A DNA stretch of 64,000 nucleotides from Phycisphaeraceae bacterium (GCA_019636845.1 JAHBWV010000001.1:1240001-1304000), one strand, 5' to 3'; positions 1-10,184 are shown, counted from the stretch's first letter. Numbers and translations are program-made. Notes: generated by a model not told the origin, from the sequence alone.

Positions 1-88
1 GTGCGCACTTCGTCCACACCTTGCCCCGTCGCTTGTCAACGACGGCCTTCCGATGCTTGATCTTGCTCCACTTGTTGTGGCCTGCCAT
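1..88 (-). CDS. yebC: YebC/TACO1-family protein, N-terminal fragment (cut by window edge)
   Basis: The reverse strand from position 88 reads MAGHNKWSKIKHRK and then a Lys/Arg-rich stretch ending in WTKCA at the window edge. This is the hallmark start of the YebC/TACO1 family (usual form MAGHSKWANIKHRK), whose members act as transcription regulators or as factors that help ribosomes through proline stretches. Only 29 residues are visible of a protein normally near 240-250. An in-frame ATG lies four codons upstream at 100, but the family consensus and a GGAG-like sequence just upstream favour 88. It lies 40 bp downstream of the TPR lipoprotein gene on the same strand and may be co-transcribed with it. 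Confidence 0.9.
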   Translation of the reverse strand, partial: MAGHNKWSKIKHRKAVVDKRRGKVWTKCA

Positions 89-128
89 CGCTCGCTCCAT
101 CCGCACCCCTGGGGGCGGGGGTGCAACC

Positions 129-3100
129 TTAGCGCGATGCGTCACGAGAGTGCAATGCGGGTGAGCCGGGAACTCCAGCAGTGCCCCGCAGCCGCATCGG
201 CGCGATCTCCGGTTCGGACCCTGCCCGAGCCGCTGCGAGCTTTGCTTCCAGCGATGCCAGCAGCTTCGGATGGTCCGGGTCTGAGCGTCCCTGCGCCGAG
301 AGCGCGGCCATCCTCCGTTCCAGCGTCGCGAGCGCGTGCGCCCACTGCTCGATCGCGTCCTCGCGCTCGCCCGCTGCCCAGAGCGCGTCGGCGTAATGAT
401 CGAGCGAGACCGGGGAGCCGCCGTCTGAGTCGAGAATCAGCGCATTCGACAGAAGCGTGACCGCGCCCTCAACGACCGCGCCGTCCGGTGTCTGATGGTC
501 AAGAATGATGCCCTGCTGATATCGCAGCCAACCGATCGAGTCTACAACGTTCGCATCGTCCGGGGCCAGCCGATAGGCAAGCTCAAGAAGGGACGCCGCC
601 TCGTCAAGGTCTCGTCCTTCCTCCAGAAGCGTGTATCCGAGGTTGTTCGCGGCCATCGCATGAGTTGGGTTGTAAGCCAGCGCAAGCCGGTACACATCAA
701 ACGAGCGATCAGGAGTCTCATCCGAGAGCGTGACCGCGTTCGCAGCGATGAAGGCGATCTCGGCACGGACCGCGTCGAGTGAGGCCCCCGACGGGAGCGC
801 CAGCTCCCCGTCCGGGTGGATTTCACGCAACACCTTCGACGCATCCTCTGCGGCTCGCATGGTTTGAAGCACACGCCCGATGTCTCGGGCTTCTCCGGCG
901 ATGACCGAGAGGCGCACCGTCGCGAGCGCGAGTTCTGGATCGAACGCATCGACACGCTCGAGCTCGTTCACAGCTACCGCGAGTGCGGTCCGATTCCGAT
1001 CGTCAGCAAGCAGCGCGGAGAGCGCAAGCCGGGCCGGACGCTGTCCCAGCGATGGCGCATCTTTGCGGGCGTGCTCGATCGCGTCGATCAATGTAACGGG
1101 ATCGGTAGCGGGGTCGGAAGCGAGTGCAGAGATACGAAGCTCGTGCACACCCGGAGCCAGCGATGTGGTTCGTGAGGCAACGATCCCGAGCAACGCGATT
1201 CCATCTCTGGCACTGGGTGTTCCCCGGGATCTGGTGATCTCAGGACCCAGCTCGGCCACCATGATCTGTAACGCCGCGCCCTGCCCGGGTGTGAGCGTCG
1301 AAGACGCGGGAAGATCGCTCGCGAGACATGCCGCGGCTTTCCCGATCTCGCCGGCGTTTGCGTGCCTCCGAGCGAGCTCGATCGTCGCGTCGATCGGACG
1401 CGGAAATGGCGAGAGCCGATCGACCGCGAGTTGATATGCCACAGCCGGATTGGAGAGTGCGTCAGCGATCAACGCTTCGAGAGCGGACGCAAGCTCCGGT
1501 GTCGGCCGTCTCTGCATCGACTCTTCGAGCAGGTCTCTCGCTTCCAAAGTCCGCCCGGCCATGGCAAAGAGACGCGCGAGCGCAAGAATCGGTCCGGTTG
1601 CGTCGGGCCGATCCGCTCGTAGCGATTCGACCACCGAGATGCCTCGTTCGAGTGCCCGTGCATCCGTGCGGCCGATGTGCTCCCAGACAAGCAGAAGAAC
1701 CTGCATCGCACGGGCATCATCGGGCGCGGTTTGTACAAGCGAGACGAGCTCGCGTTCGGCCTGTGCAAACTGACTGCGCTGGGCCGCGTCTTGCGCGTTC
1801 AATACTCGCAGAAGACGGCTCGATGGCACGGATTCCCGTAGCTCACGGTACACGGCAAAGAGACGATCCTGGTCCGCACGAGGCGCGCCGGGTCGATAGA
1901 GGGCCGCGAGCCGTTCGTAGAGCCGCTCGTCGAACGGATCCGCCTCGATCGCTCTCCTGAGAAGCGACTCGGTTGTAGCGGCGTCGCGCCTCAGCGTCGC
2001 TATCTCTGCTCCGAGTTCTAGTTGCGAAGCGGAGGCCTCATCCTGGAGTGACGCTGTGAATGCCAGTTCCGCATCGCTCGCTTGCTGGAGCGCGAGATAG
2101 GCACGTGCCCGTAGGTTTGCGTCCGAGACGCGAGAGAGAAGACGTTCCGTGAGCTCGACGTCGCCGCACGACGCCGCGAGCACAGCCGCACATCCATCGA
2201 GCTGCTCTGTAGGAAACGATGTCTGCGCGCGCAACGCTGCCGAGGCCTGAGCCCACTCTCCGCGTGCGTGATGCATCGCCGCGCGAAGCAACACCGCTTC
2301 GGCCAGGCGCCCCGCCGGTGGTTCTGAGATGAGCGATTCGAGTAGAGGCCGACCCGCTGCGGTTTGCGTGAGCGAGCCGGCGATGGTCATCGAAACCAGC
2401 GGCTGCTTCGAGACCAGGTCGGCAAGCGTCGCCACGGACTTGCGGGGATTATCACTCAGCAGAGAGAGCCAGTCGGAGCAGACTTCATGATCGAGCGGGT
2501 AGCGAAGGAGGTGTGATCTGAGAACCGGCGCCGCGCTCTCCGGGTGGATCGCAAGTGCCGATCGCGCCAGTCTGCTCCTGATCGTGGGCGTGATCCGCGG
2601 CTCTGGAACGCCCTGCGCCCGCATCGTTTGAGCGGCCAGCGTCGGGAGTTCGCCGATCGCGCCCGAGAGCAGCGGTCCCAGCGACGTGCCAGTCGCGAGC
2701 GACCGCAAAAGCACAAGATGCCGATCATCGATCCGCAGATCAGAAACCGCGATATCTTCGAGCAGAGCCAGAGCCGCCTCCGCCGTCCTCCCTGAACGTG
2801 CGAGCACGTAGACACGCCGCTCCGTGATGGCTGACTCGTCGATCGACGGGAGCGACGCGGCTCGCGCGTAAGACTCCAGCGCTTTCTCGAGGTTGCCGAG
2901 CCGCGCCCAGGCATCACCAGTGTCGCGGGCGATGTCGCTTCGCCTGCGCGTCAGAGACTGGAGTTCGTTGCGGAGGTTTGTGGTCGAAGTGAACTGCAGG
3001 GGAGTACCGGTTGCGAACGCGAGCGCCTCGTTCCCTGCCGTGAGAAACCCGAGAGCATGGAGGGACTGACCGAGCGACGCGTGCGCCACGATCGGCAGCG

Positions 3101-3788
3101 CGGGATCTTGCCCATCAGCATGATGGCGGATCGCAGCAGCGAGATACCGCGCCGCCGACAGATGGTCCGATCGATCCGCGGCATTCAGCCCGAGCATCAG
3201 GCACGCCCTGGGTTCGATCAGTCCCAGATCAAGCGTGCGTTGGTACGCCGCAGCCGCACCGAACCGCTGGCTCGTTGACGCCAGGATGTCGCCACGCAAC
3301 CGCCAGAGCTCCGGGCGCGTTGGATCGGCCTTGACCGCTTCATCCAGAAACCCGATCGCGTTTGCAGGCTTGTTCATCCCAAGCGCGGCTTGCGCACGCG
3401 CGTAGAGGTAGAGGGCCGTGCGAGTCGCATCGGCATCGGGTGGTGTTGGGGGTTGCTCCAAGGGCTTGGCGGGCAGCTCACCCGCCAACCGCGGCAGCAG
3501 CACGGACAACGGCTCAGTGGCTTCAGGAGGGATCGGATCCAAAGGCAACACACGAGTCGGATCAAGCCCGGGGGGCACAGCAAGGTCGATCGGGATAGGA
3601 CGGTTTGCCTGCTGGCGAGCCAGAGCTCGGAGAGATGCGAGGGATGGCGCAATCGAGGGATCCACACCACCCGATGCAACGGACGGGTTCTCGGCCCGGC
3701 TCCTGTTTGTTTCACACGAGGCGAGCCCGAGCGGCAGCCCGACGGCCGCAAGCAGCATCATCAATCGATTGGACCGGCGGCTTCGCAT
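129..3788 (-). CDS. Large TPR-repeat lipoprotein
   Basis: A 1219-residue protein. The N-terminus has a basic start, a hydrophobic core and a lipobox (LASC, Cys25), so it should be exported and lipid-anchored. The rest is helical with tetratricopeptide-like repeats: one near residues 120-200 (the ALYLYARAQAALG region), scattered degenerate ones through the middle, and the clearest near residues 1015-1090 (MAANNLGYTLLEEG, then a second unit with VVDSIGWLRYQQG). TPR proteins act as protein-binding scaffolds; the partner here is not evident. It lies 39 bp downstream of the HhH-GPD-like gene and upstream of yebC on the same strand, so it may belong to the nusA-rbfA transcript. The first in-frame ATG gives a proper signal peptide, although no strong Shine-Dalgarno is visible. 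A specific function cannot be assigned. Confidence 0.8.
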   Translation of the reverse strand: MRSRRSNRLMMLLAAVGLPLGLASCETNRSRAENPSVASGGVDPSIAPSLASLRALARQQANRPIPIDLAVPPGLDPTRVLPLDPIPPEATEPLSVLLPRLAGELPAKPLEQPPTPPDADATRTALYLYARAQAALGMNKPANAIGFLDEAVKADPTRPELWRLRGDILASTSQRFGAAAAYQRTLDLGLIEPRACLMLGLNAADRSDHLSAARYLAAAIRHHADGQDPALPIVAHASLGQSLHALGFLTAGNEALAFATGTPLQFTSTTNLRNELQSLTRRRSDIARDTGDAWARLGNLEKALESYARAASLPSIDESAITERRVYVLARSGRTAEAALALLEDIAVSDLRIDDRHLVLLRSLATGTSLGPLLSGAIGELPTLAAQTMRAQGVPEPRITPTIRSRLARSALAIHPESAAPVLRSHLLRYPLDHEVCSDWLSLLSDNPRKSVATLADLVSKQPLVSMTIAGSLTQTAAGRPLLESLISEPPAGRLAEAVLLRAAMHHARGEWAQASAALRAQTSFPTEQLDGCAAVLAASCGDVELTERLLSRVSDANLRARAYLALQQASDAELAFTASLQDEASASQLELGAEIATLRRDAATTESLLRRAIEADPFDERLYERLAALYRPGAPRADQDRLFAVYRELRESVPSSRLLRVLNAQDAAQRSQFAQAERELVSLVQTAPDDARAMQVLLLVWEHIGRTDARALERGISVVESLRADRPDATGPILALARLFAMAGRTLEARDLLEESMQRRPTPELASALEALIADALSNPAVAYQLAVDRLSPFPRPIDATIELARRHANAGEIGKAAACLASDLPASSTLTPGQGAALQIMVAELGPEITRSRGTPSARDGIALLGIVASRTTSLAPGVHELRISALASDPATDPVTLIDAIEHARKDAPSLGQRPARLALSALLADDRNRTALAVAVNELERVDAFDPELALATVRLSVIAGEARDIGRVLQTMRAAEDASKVLREIHPDGELALPSGASLDAVRAEIAFIAANAVTLSDETPDRSFDVYRLALAYNPTHAMAANNLGYTLLEEGRDLDEAASLLELAYRLAPDDANVVDSIGWLRYQQGIILDHQTPDGAVVEGAVTLLSNALILDSDGGSPVSLDHYADALWAAGEREDAIEQWAHALATLERRMAALSAQGRSDPDHPKLLASLEAKLAAARAGSEPEIAPMRLRGTAGVPGSPALHSRDASR

Positions 3789-3827
3789 GCCAAGAGCGTA
3801 TGTGGGTGGCGCGACGGCGGTTGCACT

Positions 3828-4568
3828 TCATGCTTTCGAACGCTTGCGAACCCGTGGCGCCGGTGCCTCACGCTTGGCCGGGCCCTTGGACTTGGGCGCG
3901 TTCGCCTTTCGTTTCGTCGGAGTGGTCTTGGTCCCGATCGATTGCCCCGTGGTATCGAGAAGTGTCTCTAGCGAGAGATGGAATGCGTAAGACTCCTCGG
4001 CTCGCACGTGATGCTCCAGCCAGGAGGCACACTCCGCGTGGGGGGAGGTGTCCATCTCTGCCGGTATGCAACCCTCGGCGCGCAGAACGTGGACAATCCG
4101 GGAATCAACTGGGACCGCGTGCGAACCGAGCTCCAACAAGCAGACTCGAGCGCTCACATATGGCAACATGCCTTCAAGCGAGTCAAGGTAGGCCCGGGCG
4201 TCGCGTTTCGGCATCTGAAGGAGCTGGCCGAGTGAGAGCTCGTGCTCGCGACGGTAGATGTCGTTCAGGACCGATCGCAGACGGAGGGTCCGTTCCTCGA
4301 AGCGTGCATCATGAAGGGTCATGATCCGCGCGAGCTCATGAGGCAGACACACACGCAGCTCGTTGTAATCGGCGGTCGCGCCGTCGATCTGGCCCAATGA
4401 CTGCTTCGCAGCGCCAAGTCCTAACTCCCAAGCCAGGAAGGAGAGAACAAGTTCCTGGAGCACGGCGTCGGATCTATCGGATCGCGGGCGCATGGCAGCG
4501 CGATCCTCCGTCGGAGACGGCAACTTCTTGAGGAACGTATGGAGCTTTCTGACCGGGTCCGCGCTCAC
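3828..4568 (-). CDS. Degenerate HhH-GPD / endonuclease III-like protein
   Basis: A 246-residue protein. Its middle (residues about 105-165) aligns by eye with the helix-hairpin-helix and Asp segment of HhH-GPD DNA glycosylases: LPYVSARVCLLELG followed by PVDSRIVHVL, matching the VDTHIFRV stretch that carries the catalytic Asp of endonuclease III. The catalytic Lys expected in the hairpin is not seen, and there is no four-Cys iron-sulfur cluster motif after it. The last 40 residues are Lys/Arg/Pro-rich and probably bind nucleic acid or are disordered. It starts by an ATGA overlap with rbfA, so it is translationally coupled to a ribosome-maturation gene. It is either a divergent glycosylase or a catalytically dead nucleic-acid-binding relative. 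Confidence 0.65.
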   Translation of the reverse strand: MSADPVRKLHTFLKKLPSPTEDRAAMRPRSDRSDAVLQELVLSFLAWELGLGAAKQSLGQIDGATADYNELRVCLPHELARIMTLHDARFEERTLRLRSVLNDIYRREHELSLGQLLQMPKRDARAYLDSLEGMLPYVSARVCLLELGSHAVPVDSRIVHVLRAEGCIPAEMDTSPHAECASWLEHHVRAEESYAFHLSLETLLDTTGQSIGTKTTPTKRKANAPKSKGPAKREAPAPRVRKRSKA

Positions 4569-5023
4569 GGAGCGGGGTCCTCCTGCGTTCCGAGGTTTGA
4601 GAGGCCATGCTGCTTACGCCCAAGCGTAGCGTCCGGCATCTCCTCATTCGACGCTTCCGGCGCGGGTTCCCCCCTTGCCTCGCGCTCCTTGGCGATCTGC
4701 GCCAAGGCGTCGTAAACACCCGCCTGTTTCTTCAAAGAGGTATCGAGCTTGAAGTGAAGATCCGGGGTGTGACGCAGCTCAAGCTTCTCGGAAACCTCGT
4801 GGCGGATATGCCGCGCCGCGGCACGCAGCCCATGGATTGTCAATTCCTGACGGTCCGCAGGCAGCACCGAGACTTTGATCGTGGCCGCTTTGAGATCCGG
4901 CGAGACGGTGACTTCGGTGATCGTGATGAGCCCGCGGATGCGAGGGTCCTGGAAGCCCTTGGTGAGCACGTCCTGCACCGCTCCCCGAACGAGCGAGGCC
5001 ACTTGGTCGGCGCGTCGAGTCAT
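4565..5023 (-). CDS. rbfA: Ribosome-binding factor A
   Basis: A 152-residue protein typical of RbfA, the small KH-type factor that binds the 30S subunit and helps mature the 5' end of 16S rRNA. Recognisable pieces are the start MTRRADQVASLVRGAV, the GLITITEVTVSPDLKAATI strand-loop, and the HTPDLHFKLDTS motif near residues 84-97. The C-terminal 30 or so residues (EREARGEPAPE onwards) form a charged tail beyond the conserved core. The gene overlaps its neighbours by ATGA on both sides (DUF503 gene upstream, HhH-GPD-like gene downstream). It sits in the classical nusA-infB-rbfA order. Confidence 0.95.
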   Translation of the reverse strand: MTRRADQVASLVRGAVQDVLTKGFQDPRIRGLITITEVTVSPDLKAATIKVSVLPADRQELTIHGLRAAARHIRHEVSEKLELRHTPDLHFKLDTSLKKQAGVYDALAQIAKEREARGEPAPEASNEEMPDATLGRKQHGLSNLGTQEDPAP

Positions 5024-5418
5024 GCCTGCCTGCTTCCTTGGTCCTCTGAGACACGGCGGAGCATCTCAGCCGCCAGTTCGCCATCAGGATCCGGGTCAAG
5101 ATCGGCCTGGTCTCTTTCGTCGGAGAGCTGTGCGCCATGGATCAGTTGCCGATGGCTCGCACCGACCTCGGCGTCGCGGAGTGAGCGAAGTTTCTCGCTG
5201 ACGTGGTCGAGGACTTCGCCGACGCGCTGGCCGTCTCGCGCGACGCAGGTGACGGCCAGACGAGCGTGGTTGAGAAGCTCTGGATCGCCGACTTCAGCGA
5301 CCGAAACAAGATGCTCTCGATGGAGGCGGTCCTTCAGAGACGCGACCACCCTGCGCTTGTCCTTCAAGGACGGAGCGTCATGGATGATCAGATCGAACTG
5401 GAGAACGCCGATGACCAT
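5020..5418 (-). CDS. ylxP: DUF503 / YlxP-family protein
   Basis: A 132-residue protein with the DUF503 signature: an N-terminal strand (MVIGVLQFDLII), then SLKDKRRVVASLKDRL, then an amphipathic second half. Family members are small proteins often encoded between infB and rbfA, as in Bacillus, where the gene is ylxP; their molecular role is not well defined but is assumed to concern RNA or ribosome maturation. The C-terminal 50 residues (from about ASHRQLIHG) are acidic and longer than in the shortest family members. It starts 27 bp after the infB stop and ends in an ATGA overlap with rbfA. Confidence 0.85.
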   Translation of the reverse strand: MVIGVLQFDLIIHDAPSLKDKRRVVASLKDRLHREHLVSVAEVGDPELLNHARLAVTCVARDGQRVGEVLDHVSEKLRSLRDAEVGASHRQLIHGAQLSDERDQADLDPDPDGELAAEMLRRVSEDQGSRQA

Positions 5419-5445
5419 TGGAATGGATGCCGCCTATGGCCGGGG

Positions 5446-8397
5446 TCAGAGCGTGCGCTTGACCTCGACGTTCTTGTAGCACTCGAGGATGTCGCCTTCC
5501 TTGATGTCGTCGTAGCCGTCGATCTTCATGCCGCACTCCATGCCGGCACGCACTTCTTTGGCATCGTCCTTGACACGCTTGAGCTGCGAGAGTCTGCGAT
5601 CATTCTCGACGACCACGCCGTTGCGCGTGACGCGGATGAACGCGTCACGCTGCACGACGCCATCCGTGACATAGCAGCCGGCGACAGAGCCGACCCTCGT
5701 GATCTTGAAGACCTGACGGACCTCCGCGTGGCCCAGGACCTCCTGGCGGAGCTCCGGGGTGAGAAGGCCCTCGGCGGCCTTCTTGAGGTCATCGGTGATG
5801 TGGTAGATGACCTGGTAGTTTCTGATCTCGACGCCCTTCGATTCCGCGACGCTTCGTGCCTTCCCGGATGCGATGACGTTGAAACCGATGACGATCGCCT
5901 TGGACGCCTCGGCGAGAATGACGTCCGACTCGGTGATGCCGCCGATCGCGGCGTGCAGCACTCGAGTCTTGACTTCCGAGTGCGAGATCTTCTCGATCTC
6001 GTTCTTGAGCACGTCCAGCGTGCCCTGCTCGGCCGCCTTGACAACGACGAGGATCTCCTTGATGTCCTTGTCGGACATCTGGGTGAAGAGCGAGTCAAGA
6101 GTGACCTTGGGTTGAGCGAGTTGGGCCTCGCGCTCGGCATGGCGGCGTTGCTCAGCGGCCTCCTGTGCCTTGCGGAGCGAGTCGACCACAAAGAACCTGT
6201 CGCCCGCGTCGGGCACCTCGTCGAGACCCGAGATCTGCACCGGCGTCGGTGGAAGGGCCTCGCGGAGCTTGTTGCCGCGGTCATCGGTGATATCGCGGAC
6301 TCGCCCGTACCCGCGCCCGGCCACAATGAAGTCGCCGACCTTCAGCTTGCCGTCGCGAACGAGAATGTTGGCGACGGGGCCGCGTCCCTCTTCCATGCGC
6401 GCCTCGATGACGTTGCCCGATGCGGACCCGTCAAAGTCGGCTTGCAGTTCGAGGAGCTGAGACTGAAGGTCAAGGATCTCAAGCAGCTGGTCGATGCCCT
6501 GGCCGGTGACGGCCGAGGTGCGAACAACCTCGGTCTCGCCGCCCCATTCGATCGGATTGAGACCGTGCTCGGCGAGCTGGCCGAGTGTCTTCTGAATCGC
6601 GGAGTCTGTCGCTTCTGGCCGGTCGATCTTGTTCAGCGCGACCACGATCGGCACCTTCGCGGCCTTCGCGTGGTTGATCGACTCAATTGTCTGTGGCATC
6701 ACTCCCCCGTCAGCGGGAGAGCACACAAGCACCACGATGTCCGTCACGTTCGCGCCGCGAGCACGCATCTCTGTGAACGCCTGGTGCCCAGGCGTATCGA
6801 AGAACACGATCTCCTTGTTGTCAGAGCCGACAGAAATCGGCACGCGGAAGGCACTGGTACGCTGGGTGATGCCGCCCGCTTCGCCCGCGGCGACGTTCGC
6901 GTTGCGGATCTTGTCAAGGAGCGATGTTTTGCCGTGATCGACGTGTCCGAGAATCGTGACAACCGGGCCGCGCACACGCTGGTCAACAACCGTCCGCTTC
7001 TCAAACTCCGCGGAGATCGCTTCCTCGCCGGTCTTGGCCTCGGTGACTTCGAGCTCAATGTCGAAGTCCATCATGATCTCTTGGGCCTTGGCGACGTCGA
7101 TCCCAGAGTTGATCGTCGCCATCACGCCCTGGAGGAAAAGTCTCTTCACAATGTCCGCGGCCTTCACGCCCGTTGCAGCGGACAGGTCCTTGATCGTGAA
7201 CGGAGCGGCAATCTTGACCGTGCCACCGGTCTCCGCAGCCGACGATGCACGATCGCCCACACCCTGCTTCTTGAGCTGCTGGCGTCGCTGCTTCATGAAG
7301 CCGGCCGCGCGTGCAAGCCGAGCTTCACGTTCCGCCAGATCCTGTTCGGTCCACGCGTCGGGGTTTGCCGTCCACTCTTCGCCCGCGGTCGCCCTTCGAC
7401 GTGACGGGACACCCGCAGCCGAACGACCCTTCGCAGCGTTCGGCGGGCCACCGCGCTTCGGACCGCGCCCGCGGTCATCATCTCCCCCGCCGACCGGCCC
7501 GCCGACATCGGGCCTGCCAGGACCGCGGCTCTGTCTCGGGGCTCCAGTGCCGGTGCCAGCACCAGGTCCGCCAGAACCCGCGTAGCCACCTCCCGGGCGA
7601 GGACCACGGGCACGCGGCGCCTCTACAAACTCGGGAGCTTCCACGCGCACGACCTTCGGGCCCGCGAGCTTGACAGGTGCCTTCGCCTCCAGTCTTTGCC
7701 CTGCCGGCGAGACGACCGTCGGCCTGTTCGGCACGTTCATCGGTGCCGGCTGCACTCGGGTTGCGGGCGGACGAGGAGGATGGTGCGGCTTCGTTGGATG
7801 TGAGTGCGGAGCAGCCGGCGCATGCGTGCCATGGTCGCGATCTGCAGCCGCGACGCGTGCGGGCGCGTCGCTCGCCGTGGATGGCTGCGCAGGAGCGTCT
7901 TCTCTCTGGATCGGTTCGGTCGCGGCTCTGCTTGCTTGGCTGGTCGTCGGGATCGATGCGGGGGCATCTGCAACGACCGGTGCCGACGTCTCTTGGATGC
8001 GAGGTTCTTCGGCGTGAGTGTGCTCGGGCGGCTCTGTCTCGTGGTGGGTTGGTTCCTGTGTCTCGATCTGAGTTGATGTCGCTTCAACGGTGATTGTGGA
8101 GGTGGCGGTTGATTCTTCGGTGGTTCCGTCCGTCGAAGCTGCCGTGGCGCGAACTCTGGCTCGTGCCTTCGGCTTCGTCCTTACCGCCTCCAGCGCGACT
8201 GGTGCGGACGTCTCGATCGCCGTCGCGTTCGCACCCTCCGTGAACCACTCACGGATGGTCTGCTCAAGGCCCACAGAGACGGTGCTCATGTGGTTCTTGA
8301 TGACGGATTCAGGAATCCCCTCTGCCTGGCACTTCTTGACCACGGCCTTCGAGTCGATTCCCAGTTCCTTGGCGATTTCAAAGACGCGCTTGGCCAA
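5446..8397 (-). CDS. infB: Translation initiation factor IF-2
   Basis: A 983-residue IF-2, the GTPase that positions initiator tRNA on the 30S subunit and drives subunit joining. The N-terminus is an IF2_N module (residues 1-50, [14 protein letters not shown]). A long Thr/Ala/Pro/Gly-rich low-complexity linker of about 350 residues follows. A second IF2_N-like module ([20 protein letters not shown]) precedes the G domain, with G1 GHVDHGKT at 484-491, G3 DTPGH at about 534 and G4 NKID at about 589; the domain II-IV regions complete the protein. The start codon is TTG at 8397 with a GGAG Shine-Dalgarno seven bases upstream; no ATG fits the conserved N-terminus. It follows nusA by 111 bp. Confidence 0.97.
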   Translation of the reverse strand: MAKRVFEIAKELGIDSKAVVKKCQAEGIPESVIKNHMSTVSVGLEQTIREWFTEGANATAIETSAPVALEAVRTKPKARARVRATAASTDGTTEESTATSTITVEATSTQIETQEPTHHETEPPEHTHAEEPRIQETSAPVVADAPASIPTTSQASRAATEPIQREDAPAQPSTASDAPARVAAADRDHGTHAPAAPHSHPTKPHHPPRPPATRVQPAPMNVPNRPTVVSPAGQRLEAKAPVKLAGPKVVRVEAPEFVEAPRARGPRPGGGYAGSGGPGAGTGTGAPRQSRGPGRPDVGGPVGGGDDDRGRGPKRGGPPNAAKGRSAAGVPSRRRATAGEEWTANPDAWTEQDLAEREARLARAAGFMKQRRQQLKKQGVGDRASSAAETGGTVKIAAPFTIKDLSAATGVKAADIVKRLFLQGVMATINSGIDVAKAQEIMMDFDIELEVTEAKTGEEAISAEFEKRTVVDQRVRGPVVTILGHVDHGKTSLLDKIRNANVAAGEAGGITQRTSAFRVPISVGSDNKEIVFFDTPGHQAFTEMRARGANVTDIVVLVCSPADGGVMPQTIESINHAKAAKVPIVVALNKIDRPEATDSAIQKTLGQLAEHGLNPIEWGGETEVVRTSAVTGQGIDQLLEILDLQSQLLELQADFDGSASGNVIEARMEEGRGPVANILVRDGKLKVGDFIVAGRGYGRVRDITDDRGNKLREALPPTPVQISGLDEVPDAGDRFFVVDSLRKAQEAAEQRRHAEREAQLAQPKVTLDSLFTQMSDKDIKEILVVVKAAEQGTLDVLKNEIEKISHSEVKTRVLHAAIGGITESDVILAEASKAIVIGFNVIASGKARSVAESKGVEIRNYQVIYHITDDLKKAAEGLLTPELRQEVLGHAEVRQVFKITRVGSVAGCYVTDGVVQRDAFIRVTRNGVVVENDRRLSQLKRVKDDAKEVRAGMECGMKIDGYDDIKEGDILECYKNVEVKRTL

Positions 8398-8508
8398 TCT
8401 TGACTCCAGTCAGTTGTGCTCAGAGAGCAGGAATTCTCTCACACACGATGCTCGAATCCTGTCAGATCAATCGAGCCCCGCGATCGGGGCTGGACGTGCA
8501 ATCGAGAC

Positions 8509-9828
8509 TCAAACCGAACCGCTTCCCAGAATGTCCGCCGCCCGGGACTCCGCGTCGGATGATGACGCATCGTCAGCGGGGATGTCCTCGCCACTGAGCA
8601 GGCGGCGTGCCGCAAGCTCATCCTCACGCTTGCGCCGTTCACTCTCTTCCTTGTCCTTCTGCTGCTGCTCTGCGACCTCTTTGGCACGGACCGCGCAGGT
8701 CTGGACAATCTGAGCCGCGAGATCGTCAGCGATGCCGAGCTCGGCGACCAGCACATCGGCACCGACCTCCTCGATATCGAAGACGGAGACCATGCCGAGC
8801 GCCGCGAGGCGATCGACCATCGACTGCTCAGTGCCGGAGACAGAGAGCAGCGTCGTGGACATGATGTCCAGGCCCTTCTCGAACTCCTCCGGGGTGAGGA
8901 TGTCGATATCCCATCCCGTCAGCCGCGCTGCCAGCCGCACGTTCTGGCCCCGCTTGCCGATGGCCAGAGACAGCTGATCGACGCGAACCACGACGGTCGC
9001 CCTTCCGAGCTCGAAGCAGAGAGAGATCTCGGCCACTTCCGCGGGTTTCAAGGCGTTCCCGATGAGGATCTGAGAAGACTCATTCCAGCGGACGATGTCG
9101 ATCTTCTCGCCGTTGAGCTCGTCAACAATGTTCTTGATGCGCGAGCCGCGAACGCCGACGCAGGCACCGACCGCATCGACCTTTGAATCAACCGATGTGA
9201 CGGCGATCTTGGTGCGATGTCCCGGCTCGCGAGCCATGGCCTTGATCTCGATGATGTGTTCTGCGACTTCGGGCACCTCGACCTCGAAAAGTTTCTTGAT
9301 CAGGTCCGGGTTGGCCCGTGAGACCACGATCTTGACCTGGCTCCCGACGTCCTTGACGTCCAGGATCAGGCATCGAACCCGATCGCCCGGAGCGAACTGT
9401 TCGCCGGGGATCTGCTCTGATCGGGGCATGAACGCCTCCGCACGATCGATCGTCACGACCAGCGCGCCGCCTTCGTACCTCTGCGCCGTGCCGACGACGA
9501 TCTCACCGACGCGTTTCGAGAACTCATCCATGATGCTCGCCCGCTCATCATCGCGGAAGCGTTGGATCATGACCTGCTTGAATGTCTGGGCCGCGATGCG
9601 CCCGAATGCCTCAGGAGGCATCTCCAGAGGCGCGCCATGGCGACGGAGCTCCATCGTGCCGCCGATCGGATCGAAGACGCACGAGAACTCTTCCGCGTCG
9701 AGGGTGTTGAAGTACTTCTTGGCTGCGGAGATCATCGCCTGCTCAAGGTCGCGAACAAGCACGGCGCGCTCGATGTTCCTGTCGCGTGCGATGGAGTCAA
9801 GGATCCGCATCATTTCCTGGGTGTTCAT
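8509..9828 (-). CDS. nusA: Transcription termination/antitermination factor NusA
   Basis: NusA, the RNA-polymerase-binding factor that modulates pausing, termination and antitermination. Read from the ATG at 9828 it has 439 residues: an N-terminal RNAP-binding domain (MNTQEMMRILDSIARDR), an S1 domain (about 130-200, with RYEGGALVVTID and EAFMPRSEQIPGE), KH1 (GVRGSRIKNIV), KH2 (GKRGQNVRLAARLTGWDIDI) and a C-terminal helix-hairpin-helix acidic region ending in a charged coil. The open frame extends upstream to 9990, but the conserved protein start and a GGAG eight bases before 9828 decide the start. It heads the nusA-infB-ylxP-rbfA run. The usual rimP gene is not upstream. Confidence 0.95.
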   Translation of the reverse strand: MNTQEMMRILDSIARDRNIERAVLVRDLEQAMISAAKKYFNTLDAEEFSCVFDPIGGTMELRRHGAPLEMPPEAFGRIAAQTFKQVMIQRFRDDERASIMDEFSKRVGEIVVGTAQRYEGGALVVTIDRAEAFMPRSEQIPGEQFAPGDRVRCLILDVKDVGSQVKIVVSRANPDLIKKLFEVEVPEVAEHIIEIKAMAREPGHRTKIAVTSVDSKVDAVGACVGVRGSRIKNIVDELNGEKIDIVRWNESSQILIGNALKPAEVAEISLCFELGRATVVVRVDQLSLAIGKRGQNVRLAARLTGWDIDILTPEEFEKGLDIMSTTLLSVSGTEQSMVDRLAALGMVSVFDIEEVGADVLVAELGIADDLAAQIVQTCAVRAKEVAEQQQKDKEESERRKREDELAARRLLSGEDIPADDASSSDAESRAADILGSGSV

Positions 9829-10184
9829 TCCGACTGCTCCGAGTTGTCCTGGTTGTCGCTGCCTGAGTTGTCCAACACCAATCCACGCACGGGTGTCAGC
9901 GGTCATGCTGCGCACCCGGCAAGAGAACAAAGCCCCGGCCCCGTGGCCGGTGCTGTCTGAGTCGAACTCGTGGCCTATGGAACTGAGCACCGAGTGCCGC
10001 GATTGCCTTCGGCATCGCGGCGCTCTCGCTATGCGAGGAGACCGACAACCCGAACCGGCAAGTCGCGAAGCCCGGTGGCTCGCGCCCGCATCGGCTGCGA
10101 GAGATTACAGGACATGGCGAGAATTCAACGACATGCCATATGCTCCCGAGGAGACCGTTCCTCGTACGACCAAACAGACCCCAT
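9829..10184 (-). promoter_or_regulatory. Long structured untranslated leader of nusA
   Basis: There is no plausible gene in the 420 bases between nusA and fliM. On the minus strand the stretch can fold repeatedly. One 10-bp stem with a single bulge lies at 9997-10020 (CCGCGATTGCC paired with GGCATCGCGG on the plus strand). A CTCGC/GCGAG stem lies near 10023-10037. A terminator-like hairpin lies at 9931-9954. With the promoter predicted at 10185-10214 the leader would be roughly 350 nt, unusually long, which suggests regulation by transcript structure. It matches no riboswitch family that I recognise. Confidence 0.4.
9920..9954 (-). terminator. Intrinsic terminator / attenuator-like hairpin in nusA leader
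   Basis: On the minus strand, AGCACCGGCC, loop ACGG, and GGCCGGGGCT form a 10-bp stem with one mismatch, followed directly by TTTGTTCTCTT. That is the layout of a Rho-independent terminator, about 92 bases upstream of the nusA start codon. In the nusA leader it could serve as an attenuator, since nusA operons of other bacteria are known to be autoregulated by termination. It could instead end a short upstream transcript. Confidence 0.5.

Noticed and set aside
5203..7404. Plus-strand open frame of 733 residues opposite infB
   Set aside because: infB is unmistakable on the minus strand. The opposite frame is Asp/Leu/Arg-rich with no domain.
9955..10184. A rimP or other small gene in the nusA leader
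   Set aside because: No minus-strand frame of useful length with a Shine-Dalgarno or recognisable sequence was found; the stretch looks like structured RNA.
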